A stretch of DNA of 64,000 nt. Source: JAAXHF01 sp963665955 (GTDB lineage: Bacteria; Desulfobacterota; Binatia; Bin18). Made by a program: the position numbers and the translations under genes. Numbering within the stretch: the first letter of the stretch is position 1; each line of letters starts with the position of its first letter. Where the stretch lies: contig OZ246887.1 in assembly GCA_965231765.1 (NCBI GenBank), positions 992,001-1,056,000 on the forward strand, written 5' to 3'. Below the pieces are notes generated by a model. The model saw only the letters and a list, made by a program, of their open reading frames with translations, had not been told where the DNA came from and did not search any database. Positions 8,153 through 15,631 of the stretch are shown here, one piece after another.

Positions 8153-8860
8153 ATGACACGTCAGCCTGTTTTAAATGTGATGTCACTCCGTCGTATGAAG
8201 ACCTTTAGTCGGGCTTCTGACCAGCAATTGAAAGAGATTCTGTCTCAGATTACCTTAGAACGATGTGAACGCCGGACCATCTTGTTCACCGAAGGCTCGA
8301 CCTCTGACATGCTATACGTCTTAGTCTCAGGCGTCATCAAAATATCCCTGCGTACATCAGAGGGAGAAGATATTCTGGTCAGCCTGATTTCGCCCGGTGA
8401 GTTGTTTGGGATCACCTCAATGCTGCCGGGCATGCAGCGCCCCTTTCGGGCTGAGGCATTTAGCGACTGCTGGGTTGGTAAGCTTCCCCCAGAGACCCTG
8501 GTGACAGCTCTCCTGGGCGTCCCGTTTGCTGACTTCAGTGCTTTTATGGGAGGAACAGTCAGCCGCTGGTTTGGGCTCTTACATCGCTACGCGCACTTCC
8601 AGGGATTGGGATTACGCCAACGCTTATCCCTCGCATTGTTAGAGTTAGCCCATAAGTTTGGCGTGCAAGATGATCGTGGCACGTTGCTGATTCTGCAGCT
8701 CACGCACGAAGATCTGGCAGATTTGGTCGGTGCCTCACGTCAAAAAGTCACGGAACATATGCGTGAGTTAGAACGCCAACAGCTGCTCCAGCGAGACGGA
8801 CGTAAGCTCATCGTCTCAACAGAACGTTTACAGAAGCTGGTGAACGTCGAGCAGCTGTAA
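8153..8860 (+). CDS. Crp/Fnr-family transcription regulator
   Basis: A 235-residue regulator. The N-terminal half is a cyclic-nucleotide-type effector domain (about 15-130: ILFTEGSTSDMLYVLVSGVIKISL, then SPGELFGITSML), followed by the long dimer helix and a C-terminal winged helix (LTHEDLADLVGASRQKVTEHMRELE). There is no Cys cluster, so it is not an FNR-type iron-sulfur sensor. In the recognition helix the position of CRP Glu181 is Gln (SRQKV), as I recall for CooA, which reads TGTCA half-sites; that fits the TGTCA-N6-TGACA palindromes found here. The effector is unknown. A rho-independent terminator follows. Confidence 0.85.
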   Translation: MTRQPVLNVMSLRRMKTFSRASDQQLKEILSQITLERCERRTILFTEGSTSDMLYVLVSGVIKISLRTSEGEDILVSLISPGELFGITSMLPGMQRPFRAEAFSDCWVGKLPPETLVTALLGVPFADFSAFMGGTVSRWFGLLHRYAHFQGLGLRQRLSLALLELAHKFGVQDDRGTLLILQLTHEDLADLVGASRQKVTEHMRELERQQLLQRDGRKLIVSTERLQKLVNVEQL

Positions 8861-8875
8861 GCACCTCCCAAACAC

Positions 8876-8904
8876 AAAAAAGGGGCTCGTGCGGAGCCCC
8901 TTTT
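8876..8904. terminator. Bidirectional rho-independent terminator
   Basis: AGGGGCTC (8881-8888) pairs with GAGCCCCT (8894-8901) around a 5-nt loop, with an A-run before and TTTT after. It lies between the convergent Crp/Fnr and phasin genes and can serve both strands. Confidence 0.85.
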
Positions 8905-8960
8905 CATACCAGAGAACAGAGAGTGATCCCTGTTCTCTTTTCTACTTTATCGTTGCGTGT

Positions 8961-9287
8961 TTATTGGACCGCTTCAGTAGAGGCTTCCTCTGTCGCTTGG
9001 GGCTCAATTCTCCACATCTGACGGGCCAGCGTCGTGGAAGAACCAAGCACTTGTCTGGCCAGTGAGCGTTGCGCCTCAAACATTGGTGCGATAGGCGTCT
9101 TATTCGCCCAGGCCGTTGTTTTTGCGCTCATCTCAAGGGCTTGATTCGCCCATTGTTCACTGGTGTCAATATAGCGTGCTGCCATCTCTTTCATCGGGGC
9201 TAGCAACGGAGAATTGGGAAGATTGGAGAGATTCATTTCGCCGAATGCTTTGGTAAATGGGTTATCAGTCCACATATTGTTTGCCAT
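8961..9287 (-). CDS. Phasin-like / lipid-droplet small protein
   Basis: A 108-residue, almost wholly helical protein rich in Ala, Met and Gln (MKEMAARYIDTSEQWANQALEMSAKTTAW), typical of phasins, which coat polyhydroxyalkanoate or neutral-lipid granules. The ATG at 9287 has AAGGAGG at ideal distance; an ATG 28 codons upstream lies in the promoter and is rejected. It is preceded on the same strand by an XRE regulator, an arrangement known from the actinobacterial MLDS/MLDSR lipid-droplet pair. Two control elements precede it: TGCTTGCA-N16-GCTAGCA and TGTCA-N6-TGACA. Whether it coats PHA or wax/TAG is open; the WS/DGAT gene nearby favours neutral lipid. Confidence 0.65.
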   Translation of the reverse strand: MANNMWTDNPFTKAFGEMNLSNLPNSPLLAPMKEMAARYIDTSEQWANQALEMSAKTTAWANKTPIAPMFEAQRSLARQVLGSSTTLARQMWRIEPQATEEASTEAVQ

Positions 9288-9343
9288 CAAGGTATCCTCC
9301 TTCGTTACAGTGCTGAGAAGCAGTGTTCTTGTACCTGCAATAA

Positions 9344-9374
9344 TGCTAGCTATAATCGCTAATTTTTGCAAGCA
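9344..9374 (-). promoter_or_regulatory. Bipartite promoter/operator before the phasin gene
   Basis: On the minus strand TGCTTGCA (9374-9367) and GCTAGCA (9350-9344) are spaced by 16 bp, identical to the elements before the lipase and the XRE gene. TTGCAA and TAGCAT could be the -35 and -10 boxes with a 17-bp spacer, giving a leader of about 50 nt that contains the strong ribosome site. Confidence 0.65.
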
Positions 9375-9390
9375 TTTAACAAGGAAGATC

Positions 9391-9406
9391 TGTCACTTTA
9401 GTGACA
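9391..9406. promoter_or_regulatory. Crp/Fnr-type operator upstream of phasin
   Basis: TGTCACTTTAGTGACA is a 16-bp palindrome just after the stop of the XRE gene and about 17 bp upstream of the phasin -35 region. That position suits an activator of the class binding near -60. Same half-sites as at 4054 and 8079. Confidence 0.65.
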
Positions 9407-9417
9407 AAAAATACATT

Positions 9418-9786
9418 TTAGGCAGATGTATCCGCTTCGTTTACCTTCCGAAAAGAGCTGTACATATCGATCAGCATTTCTCGTTGCCGGGCGGACAGAC
9501 TCGGGTCGTGCATGACCGCCTTGACCACATCGCTCTCTTCGGTCTCTTGCGGATCAAGAATACCGGCTTGGGTATATAGGGTTTCTGCCGACAGCTTCAA
9601 GCCTTTGGACAGAGATTGCAGAATCACACTACTCGGCATTCGCAGCCCGCGCTCGATCTGGCTGAGATACGGGTTTGAAATCCCGCAGATATCCGCCAGT
9701 TGACGGATCGATAGCTGAGACAGTTCTCGCTGACGACGCAGGAATTCTCCAAGACTCACGTACGGATCGGGTTTTTTTGCTGACAT
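9418..9786 (-). CDS. XRE-family regulator, MLDSR/Rv0474-like
   Basis: A 122-residue regulator with an N-terminal helix-turn-helix (LGEFLRRQRELSQLSIRQLADICGISNPYLSQIERGLRMPS, about 12-53), followed by LSAETLYTQAGIL and a helical tail. The layout and the position next to a phasin-like gene match the actinobacterial lipid-droplet regulator MLDSR and mycobacterial Rv0474. It probably represses or tunes the phasin, lipase and its own gene through the TGCTTGCA-N16-GCTAGCA element. There is no ribosome site; the ATG lies 8 bp after the candidate -10 box, so translation is probably leaderless. The ligand, perhaps a fatty acid, is inference. Confidence 0.8.
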   Translation of the reverse strand: MSAKKPDPYVSLGEFLRRQRELSQLSIRQLADICGISNPYLSQIERGLRMPSSVILQSLSKGLKLSAETLYTQAGILDPQETEESDVVKAVMHDPSLSARQREMLIDMYSSFRKVNEADTSA

Positions 9787-9794
9787 GTCTTACG

Positions 9795-9825
9795 TGCTAG
9801 CGCACTTTGCTTGCGCGTGCAAGCA
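9795..9825 (-). promoter_or_regulatory. Bipartite promoter/operator before the XRE gene
   Basis: On the minus strand TGCTTGCA (9825-9818) and GCTAGCA (9801-9795) are 16 bp apart, as in the lipase and phasin promoters. In addition TGCTTGC-GCGT-GCAAGCA (9808-9825) is a perfect inverted repeat here. The candidate -10 (TAGCAC) ends 8 bp before the ATG. Confidence 0.65.
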
Positions 9826-9842
9826 GTCAGTGATTATGCACA

Positions 9843-9860
9843 GGCGGTTCGCGAACCGCC
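9843..9860. repeat. Dispersed palindrome GGCGGTTCGCGAACCGCC
   Basis: A perfect 18-bp palindrome directly after the stop of the hydrolase at 9862, followed by CCTACGG. This form is a common short dispersed intergenic repeat in many bacteria. It could act as a transcription-stopping hairpin for the hydrolase gene. Confidence 0.6.
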
Positions 9861-9861
9861 C

Positions 9862-10770
9862 CTACGGCTTCTCAATCAGGTCGGACAAGAACTCCAAGGT
9901 ATACTGGTTCACCAACTCCGGCTGTTCCTGTTGCACCCAGTGGCTACAGTCTGGAATATATTTGATATCAAAGCGATCAGTAAAATACGGCTCCATGTTA
10001 TAGGTGAGCTCTTTACCAAGCGCTGTATCAGCTTCTCCCCAGATCAGTCGGGTTGGACACGTGATCTGAGCAAATTGGCGCTCTCCGTGTTTGAACCGTT
10101 CACGAAATGCCGCACGGTAATAATTAATCGCGGCCGTCAGCATGCCTGGCTTATTCATGGCTTCAACATAGCGCTGCAAATCGTCATCCGGAAACGCCTC
10201 TTTGCGAATAGCCATTCCCCGGAACATTTTCTCAACAAACCGAGGTGTATTCAGGCCTGCCAACCACTCCGGCAGCCATGGAATCTGAAAAAAGAATATA
10301 TACCAACTGCGCCGCAGCTGCCGAAAATTTCCCTTGAGGTTTTTCTGAAAGGCGGCAGGATGCGGACAATTCATGACAACCAGCCGTTCAGTCGCCTGCG
10401 GATAGTCAGCCGCAAATGCCCAGGCGATCCCCCCACCCCAATCATGCCCAATGATAATCGCCTGTTCTTGCCCAAACGAACGTATCAAAGCCATCACATC
10501 AGCCGTCAAGGCATCGATCTGATACTTGGTCACACCGCGCGGCTTGTCACTCTCGTTATAACCACGCAAGTCCGGCACCACGGCCTTGAAATGCTCCGCC
10601 AGAGCTGGAATCTGATGCCGCCACGAGTACCAAAACTCTGGGAAACCGTGCAAAAGAATGAGCAGTTTCCCCTTCCCCTGGGTTACGTAATGCAGACGGA
10701 TATCATTGACTGTGACAAAATTGTGTTGCCAAGGTTCAGAAGCTTCGGCAGCGAGAGATGCGTCATTCAT
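9862..10770 (-). CDS. Epoxide-hydrolase-like alpha/beta hydrolase
   Basis: A 302-residue protein with the soluble epoxide hydrolase/haloalkane dehalogenase layout: HGFPEFWYSW (41-50), DLRGYNESDKP, and nucleophile elbow GHDWGG with Asp110 as the likely nucleophile. Acid and His residues are in WGEADTALG and CSHWVQQE near the C-terminus. The HGFPE form favours epoxide hydrolysis over dehalogenation. No signal peptide. It is followed on the same strand by no gene for 75 bp and is separated from the CitE gene upstream by a short dispersed repeat. The substrate is unknown. Confidence 0.85.
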   Translation of the reverse strand: MNDASLAAEASEPWQHNFVTVNDIRLHYVTQGKGKLLILLHGFPEFWYSWRHQIPALAEHFKAVVPDLRGYNESDKPRGVTKYQIDALTADVMALIRSFGQEQAIIIGHDWGGGIAWAFAADYPQATERLVVMNCPHPAAFQKNLKGNFRQLRRSWYIFFFQIPWLPEWLAGLNTPRFVEKMFRGMAIRKEAFPDDDLQRYVEAMNKPGMLTAAINYYRAAFRERFKHGERQFAQITCPTRLIWGEADTALGKELTYNMEPYFTDRFDIKYIPDCSHWVQQEQPELVNQYTLEFLSDLIEKP

Positions 10771-10780
10771 CGGCGTTCCC

Positions 10781-10820
10781 AGTCTTCAGTCTTTGACACT
10801 CAGTCCTCAGCACTCAGTCC
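10781..10820. repeat. Dispersed CAGTCCTCAGCACT-type intergenic repeat
   Basis: Reads as tandem variants of ACTCAGTCCTCAGCACTCAGTCC between two minus-strand genes, here split by AGTCTTCAGT units. Related stretches occur at 14305-14322, 23452-23518 and 61755-61780, always between genes. Confidence 0.45.
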
Positions 10821-11701
10821 TAAACTTCCATTCCCGCCTTTTTGGCCCGCTCCAACACAATTCGTTCAATATCGGCGATCGGCCCATCAATCATCCGCCC
10901 CTGGAACTTGACGGCCCCATTGCCTTCAGCTACAGCGTGTTCAAAAGCTGCGACCAGATCTCGGGCATACGTGACTTCTTCAGCAGTCGGGGTGTAGACA
11001 GCATTGACCGGCTCGACTTGGTTGGGATGAATACATGCTTTGCCTTCATAGCCGAGCTGTTTGCCTTGGTGGGTTTCGGCTGCCAAGCCCTCGAGATCAG
11101 GAATGTCCAGATAGACATTATCGACTGGCACGATGCCCGCCGATTTGGCAGCCGTCACGACCTGACAACGAGCATGCCACACGATGCCATCGGTCGAAGG
11201 CGCAGCTTGGATGCCCATCGACAAGGAAAAATCGCCATGCCCAAACGCCATACCCGCCAAACGTGGCGTAGCTTGGGCTAAAGCAAAGGCGTTCCCAATC
11301 GCTTGCGGCTGCTCAATCAGCGGCAACAAGACGACTGAGCCAGGCTCCCGTCCCGCTCGCTGCTCTGCCAGAGACACCAGTTTGTCCACAAACCGAATGC
11401 CCTCAACTGTGTTTGTTTTTGGTACCACCAGGCCATCCGCTCCGGCTTCGACCATACAGAGCACATCGTCAAGAAAGTACGGCGTATCGAGATCGTTCAC
11501 TCTCACTGTCCGCTCAAACCGGGAAAATCCTGAGTCCTGCAGGACTTCTTTGAGGGTCTCGCGTGCATGCGCCTTACGATCAGGCGCCACTGCATCTTCA
11601 AGATCAAAAATTAAGGTGTCGGCCTGCGAGGCTTGCGCCTTAGCAAAAAATCGCTCACTACTGGCAGGGACAAACAAAAGACTTCTGCGTAAACGGGACA
11701 T
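10820..11701 (-). CDS. CitE/HpcH-HpaI-family lyase (malyl-CoA lyase-like)
   Basis: A 293-residue TIM-barrel protein. The start LRRSLLFVPASSERFFAKA, the motif DTLIFDLEDAVAPDRKAHAR, and GADGLVVPKTN are typical of the CitE/L-malyl-CoA/beta-methylmalyl-CoA lyase group, which cleave or form CoA-thioester aldol bonds with Mg2+. Late motifs MAFGHGDFSLSMGI and GKACIHPNQVEPVN also fit. AAGGAGCAACAG precedes the ATG. It lies just downstream of a CaiB CoA-transferase on the same strand, the usual pairing of a CoA donor enzyme with a CoA-dependent lyase. The exact substrate cannot be told. Confidence 0.85.
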   Translation of the reverse strand: MSRLRRSLLFVPASSERFFAKAQASQADTLIFDLEDAVAPDRKAHARETLKEVLQDSGFSRFERTVRVNDLDTPYFLDDVLCMVEAGADGLVVPKTNTVEGIRFVDKLVSLAEQRAGREPGSVVLLPLIEQPQAIGNAFALAQATPRLAGMAFGHGDFSLSMGIQAAPSTDGIVWHARCQVVTAAKSAGIVPVDNVYLDIPDLEGLAAETHQGKQLGYEGKACIHPNQVEPVNAVYTPTAEEVTYARDLVAAFEHAVAEGNGAVKFQGRMIDGPIADIERIVLERAKKAGMEV

Positions 11702-11741
11702 CTGTTGCTCCTTCTATACAGCCTGTACGGGTCCAAGTAGC

Positions 11742-11759
11742 GCGGACATCCCTGTCCGC
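11742..11759. repeat. Hairpin GCGGACA-TCCC-TGTCCGC
   Basis: A perfect 7-bp stem with a 4-nt loop between the CaiB stop and the CitE start on the minus strand. It resembles a frequent dispersed intergenic repeat and might attenuate or protect the mRNA. Confidence 0.5.
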
Positions 11760-11766
11760 TCCGCCA

Positions 11767-12969
11767 TCAAATAACCCCCTGCTCTTTCAGCTCAGCCAGC
11801 CGCTCCTGCGTCAAGCCGAGCTTGCCACAATAAATCTCCTCATTGTGGGTACCCATATGGGTCGGACCAGTCCAACGGATTGTTCCCGGCGTGCGGCTCA
11901 GCTTGGGCACCACGTTTTGCATTTTTATTGGCCCGAGTTCAGGATCAGACACGCTGGTAATCGTCTCCCGTGCCTGAAAGTGGGGGTCACTCAGAATGCC
12001 TTCGATATCGTACACAGGGACAGCGGCACATTGGTACTCGTCAAACTGCTTGAGTGCTTCTTTAAGTGTCTGTTGAGCGATCCAGCCGCCAACAAGCGCA
12101 TCCACTTCATCAATATTGGCGACGCGCGCTCGATTATCTTTGAAACGCGGATCATTGATCAAATCGGGCTGACCAATTGCGGCAAACACCCGCCCAGCCA
12201 AGGCATGCGCGTTCGCAGACAGGGCCAGCCACTTGTCATCTTTGGTCTTGTAAATATTGCGCGGCGCACCAATAGACGGAACGCGATTCCCAGTACGCTG
12301 CTGGACTGTCCCCAGCTGATCATAGCTCAGCGCCTGATCCCCAGTAATGGTAAAAATTGGCTCCATGACGCTGAGGTCAATCATTTGACCTTTGCCGCTC
12401 TTGTTATCCCGCTCATATAAGGCAAACATCACCGACCAGGTACCAAACTGGCCAGCCACCGCATCGGCCAAACCAAATCCTGGCAACGTTGGCGGCCCGT
12501 CCGGCTGGCCTGTGATATGTGCAAAGCCGCTCATTGCCTCGGCCAAGGTCCCAAAGCCTGGTTTATCTTTATATGGCCCGGTTTGCCCAAAGCCCGACAC
12601 CCGGGCCACAATGAGTCGCGGGTTGAGCGCATGCAAGACATCCCAGCCGAGTCCCCAGCGCTCCAACGTCCCCGGACGAAAATTCTCAGTCAGCACGTCT
12701 GCATCAGCAACAAGCTGCTTCAAGATCTCCTGCCCTTCGGGCTTATTGAGGTCTAATGTTACGCATTTTTTATTCCGGTTGGTGATCTTCCACCACAGCG
12801 GGATGCCGTCTTTCGCTGCCCCAAGCGAGCGCAAGCTATCTCCCAGACGTGGGTGCTCAACCTTGATCACCTCAGCCCCGAAGTCGCCCATATTTTGAGA
12901 GATCGTTGGTGAGGCAAAAAGGACAGAGATATCAACGACTTTGAGTCCTTCGAGCGGCAGAGTTCCCAT
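11767..12969 (-). CDS. CaiB/BaiF family III CoA-transferase
   Basis: A 400-residue family III CoA-transferase, which moves CoA between organic acids through an aspartyl-CoA intermediate. Diagnostic features are LEGLKVVDISVLFASPTISQNMGDFGAEVIKVEHP at the start, NRNKKCVTLDLNKPEGQEI, DVLTENFRPGTLERWGLGW, RVSGFGQTGPYKDKPGFG, and the active-site Asp region GFGLADAVAGQFG. Substrate specificity cannot be read from sequence. AAGGGATG lies before the ATG, and the gene is upstream of the CitE-like lyase on the same strand with 65 bp between. Confidence 0.9.
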   Translation of the reverse strand: MGTLPLEGLKVVDISVLFASPTISQNMGDFGAEVIKVEHPRLGDSLRSLGAAKDGIPLWWKITNRNKKCVTLDLNKPEGQEILKQLVADADVLTENFRPGTLERWGLGWDVLHALNPRLIVARVSGFGQTGPYKDKPGFGTLAEAMSGFAHITGQPDGPPTLPGFGLADAVAGQFGTWSVMFALYERDNKSGKGQMIDLSVMEPIFTITGDQALSYDQLGTVQQRTGNRVPSIGAPRNIYKTKDDKWLALSANAHALAGRVFAAIGQPDLINDPRFKDNRARVANIDEVDALVGGWIAQQTLKEALKQFDEYQCAAVPVYDIEGILSDPHFQARETITSVSDPELGPIKMQNVVPKLSRTPGTIRWTGPTHMGTHNEEIYCGKLGLTQERLAELKEQGVI

Positions 12970-13283
12970 GGATAGGCATCCCTTCTGTGCGGTCTTGGTA
13001 GCAGTTGTATTAGTGATCGAGACGTCAGTTACGAAGTTGCTGAGGGGAAAATAGAATTTAAAGATACTGACGAGTGGGAATGAGCTTACAGTCGGTTAAA
13101 AGAAGAACGTTCAGCTCGCCAACCTTGGCCAAGTAGAGGCAAAAGAGAAGAATATAGGAAATCCAAGGCTAATACCATCCAAGCGATGCCAAAAAGCGGC
13201 GCGCCTGCTTAGCGGGGTTAGCCCTGAGAGGCTATTGAAAAACTCCGAAAATGGGGGACGAACAAAAAATAGCGGCCGTTCTC
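12970..13283. other. Intergenic region without a recognisable gene
   Basis: About 310 bp between the aldo/keto reductase stop and the CaiB start. I see no coding pattern or strong hairpin. A stretch near 13230-13250 (GGCTATTGAAAAACTCC) resembles the ends of some insertion-sequence remnants, but nothing else supports that. Confidence 0.4.
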
Positions 13284-14282
13284 CTAGTCTTTCTCTAGCC
13301 ACGTATCAGGCGAGGTTTCGACACCGTTTCTGGAGAAAATAGCGCTAATTTCTGCCATATCAGCTTCAGAAATCTCCCAGCCCAATGCGCCGACATTATC
13401 TTCGACCTCCGCCTGGTTGCGGCAGCCGACAAGCGCTGTGCTGACTACAGGATTAGACGTTGTCCAGCGCAAAGCAAACTGAGGCAGGCTTTTACCATAC
13501 TGGGCAGCCATAACTTTGAGTTCTTCAACGGCCTTGATATTGCGCGGGAAGTAGTCTGGGCCAAAGAGGGTTTGGAACAGGTTAATCCCGCCCATCCGGC
13601 CTTGGCGCGCCCGCCAGTCATCAGACTCAAAATCCATATCGGCCGAAAAGGTACCGGTCAGCAGCCCATAGGCCAAAGATCCGTAGGCCATGACGCCGAC
13701 GTTCTGCTCACGGCAATACGGAAAGATCTCTTTATGCATGCGCTGGTCAAACATATTCCAGCAATATTGGGCCACATCCACTCGGCGTGTCTGCATACTG
13801 GTCTCAATCTGTGCCCGCCGGAAGTTAGAGATGCCCACAAACCGGACTTTGCCCTGCTGGACGACATCATCTAGCGCCCGCATGGTCTCTTCAAAAGGCG
13901 TGTTCACATCCGGCCAGTGGACCATGTACACATCGACATAGTCCGTATTCAGGTTGGTGAGACTCTTTTCAATCGAATCCATCACCCTTTGGCGGCCACT
14001 ATCACGGAAGTTGGGCGCTTCTTTATAGCCAACGCCAAATTTTGTGACGACAATAGCATCTTTGCGACGATTGCCGAGGGCCTTAGCCAGCGACTTTTCC
14101 GAGGCGCCAAAACCGTAGGCTTCGGCGGTATCAAAGCAATTAATACCCAGATCGAGAGCGCGCTGAACCGCGTCAATGAACTGCGTCTCTTCAATACTGC
14201 CGTACCCGCCACCAATCTCCCAGCAGCCAATACCAATCGCCGAGACCTCTAAACCCGTCTGTCCAAATGGTCGATATTCCAT
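13284..14282 (-). CDS. Aldo/keto reductase
   Basis: A 332-residue NADPH-type oxidoreductase with a TIM barrel. The catalytic tetrad is visible: Asp and Tyr in NCFDTAEAYGFGASEKSLAKAL, Lys in IVVTKFG, and His in VYMVHWPD. The sequence FRPFGQTGLEVS-type start (here YRPFGQTGLEVSAIGIGCWEIGGG) and the C-terminal VSTALVGCRNQAEVEDNVGAL are typical of the AKR11/12-like bacterial group. GGAGGGGAGC precedes the ATG. Its substrate is unknown. It stands alone on the minus strand between two gaps. Confidence 0.9.
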   Translation of the reverse strand: MEYRPFGQTGLEVSAIGIGCWEIGGGYGSIEETQFIDAVQRALDLGINCFDTAEAYGFGASEKSLAKALGNRRKDAIVVTKFGVGYKEAPNFRDSGRQRVMDSIEKSLTNLNTDYVDVYMVHWPDVNTPFEETMRALDDVVQQGKVRFVGISNFRRAQIETSMQTRRVDVAQYCWNMFDQRMHKEIFPYCREQNVGVMAYGSLAYGLLTGTFSADMDFESDDWRARQGRMGGINLFQTLFGPDYFPRNIKAVEELKVMAAQYGKSLPQFALRWTTSNPVVSTALVGCRNQAEVEDNVGALGWEISEADMAEISAIFSRNGVETSPDTWLEKD

Positions 14283-14401
14283 GCTCCCCTCCTTGCTCTT
14301 TAGACTCAGTCCTCAGCACTTTCTTACCTTTCTTACCTTCTCAACTGTCTTGTGTAAACGAATCGCTTCCATCATACTCTCCTCTTTTTGAGCCCTGGTG
14401 T

Positions 14402-14803
14402 TCATGAACCCTCCTGGCCGCCCTCCCCCACCATCCACTCTCCGCCCTCTTTCACCTGATACAGCTCTAGCAGCACGCCATCTGGTGCTTCACACATCAC
14501 GTAACGAAATGACTCAGCCTCGGTGATTGTTTTGCGGAACGTAACCCCATTCGTCTGCATATGCTTGACAAGGCTATCCAGGTCATCCGTACGAAGACCG
14601 AGGTGATTGACCAGACCACGGCCGACACCGCGCGGCTTCTGGTCGTAGACATGCATCGCCACACCCCCAATATCGAGGCGGACGTTACGCTTTCCTATGA
14701 GCGGGGTGTCATACACCACCTGCGCGCCGAACATGGTTGCATAGAAAGAAATCGTCTTCTCGACGTTCGACGAGAAAATATGCACATGATCAAGACAAAT
14801 CAC
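14402..14803 (-). CDS. VOC-family (glyoxalase/dioxygenase-fold) protein
   Basis: A 133-residue VOC protein: LDHVHIFSSNVEKTISFYATMFGAQVVYD at the start, a middle block with NHLGLRTDDLDSLVKHM, and a C-terminal EAPDGVLLELYQV. His in DHVHI, His in VNHLGL and Glu in LLELY are candidate metal ligands. I place the start at GTG 14803, preceded by GGAAGGGA, rather than further upstream: it gives a 4-bp GTGA overlap with the stop of the methyltransferase-like gene, so the two are probably translationally coupled. Family members include dioxygenases, isomerases and resistance proteins; the role here is unknown. Confidence 0.75.
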   Translation of the reverse strand: MICLDHVHIFSSNVEKTISFYATMFGAQVVYDTPLIGKRNVRLDIGGVAMHVYDQKPRGVGRGLVNHLGLRTDDLDSLVKHMQTNGVTFRKTITEAESFRYVMCEAPDGVLLELYQVKEGGEWMVGEGGQEGS

Positions 14804-15486
14804 TTGTCGTCCCTTCCCGCTGACTGCTTCTGAAAAACCGATACTAAAGGATTGTCCAACAACGTACGGCACTGCCGTGCAAGCTGCTGCTCTAACATTC
14901 CGGCTGAGCCTCGGCTCAGGACGAAGCCGTCAGTAGCTAATACCCGAAACATCTCGTGCAGCGCTCCCTGAAACGTCTCTTCACTCATCGGAATCTCACG
15001 GTTAAACATATTCGCCGTATAAATCGTCTGGATCGATTCATCAGCAAGCGCACTGAGATCGCTGATCGTTCCATGATGCAAACGAATCTTTTCCGGCAGT
15101 TGCACATCTTCCGCACGCCTTGTGTGTAAAAACTGCGCCGCCTCAACAACCTGGGCGCCGATCCATTCATAACCATGCACGCGATCAAGCTCAAAAACAG
15201 TCAGTAAATCATACGGCTCAAGCATATTCGTACCAAAGCCGAGACATAGCCCATAGGCCGGTCGGTTTGCTCGCACGACCTCTAGCAGATCAACCTGAGC
15301 CAGTGCTTTCACGAGCCCAATGGCTTGTTGGAGTGCGGGCGCAACATGTCCGCCAATGCTGTCGCGTAGGCCTGGATATTCAAAAATTGTGGCATAGGCA
15401 AGATCATTCTGCCAAGGCACTTGGTCGTCGGGATGGATCTCGCCTTCGACAAAGACTTGCCACTCGTGTACCAAGATCCCCCTCAC
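14800..15486 (-). CDS. Methyltransferase-like protein
   Basis: About 228 residues. The C-terminal part IRLHHGTISDLSALADESIQTIYTANMFNREI...LHEMFRVLATDGFVLSRG has the shape of a class I SAM methyltransferase: acidic loop, strand 4 and 5, then the post-motif helix. The glycine-rich motif I is not clear (YGLCLGFGTN is a candidate), so the assignment is tentative. The start is uncertain. The frame opens upstream through a dispersed repeat at 15480-15518; GTG 15486 or TTG 15474 are the sensible choices. The stop overlaps the VOC start by 4 bp. Confidence 0.5.
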   Translation of the reverse strand: MRGILVHEWQVFVEGEIHPDDQVPWQNDLAYATIFEYPGLRDSIGGHVAPALQQAIGLVKALAQVDLLEVVRANRPAYGLCLGFGTNMLEPYDLLTVFELDRVHGYEWIGAQVVEAAQFLHTRRAEDVQLPEKIRLHHGTISDLSALADESIQTIYTANMFNREIPMSEETFQGALHEMFRVLATDGFVLSRGSAGMLEQQLARQCRTLLDNPLVSVFQKQSAGRDDK

Positions 15487-15518
15487 CCTAGAGCCCTTTC
15501 CCCCAAGGGGACGAGGGA
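15480..15518. repeat. Dispersed CCCTCACCCT/GGGGACGAGGG hairpin repeat
   Basis: A variant of the widespread CCCTCACCCTAACCCTCTCCC...GGGAGAGGG intergenic repeat, in front of the methyltransferase-like gene. A related hairpin is at 20357-20373 and a decayed one near 38390-38425. Confidence 0.5.
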
Positions 15519-15631
15519 ACAACAGGACAAAAAATTCTGGTCGGGTACTTCATAGCTCATCGCTCTCTTCCCGCCCTTGCAATATCACACTAATTACGCC
15601 ATTTCCTCCCATATACGTAGGAGGAAAAATT

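Noticed and set aside
9811..10911. 366-residue plus-strand frame across the epoxide-hydrolase-like gene
   Set aside because: No domain or ribosome site; the minus-strand frame has HGFPE, GHDWGG and a full hydrolase layout.
13230..13255. Possible insertion-sequence end (GGCTATTGAAAAACTCC)
   Set aside because: No transposase, no matching opposite end and no target duplication seen.
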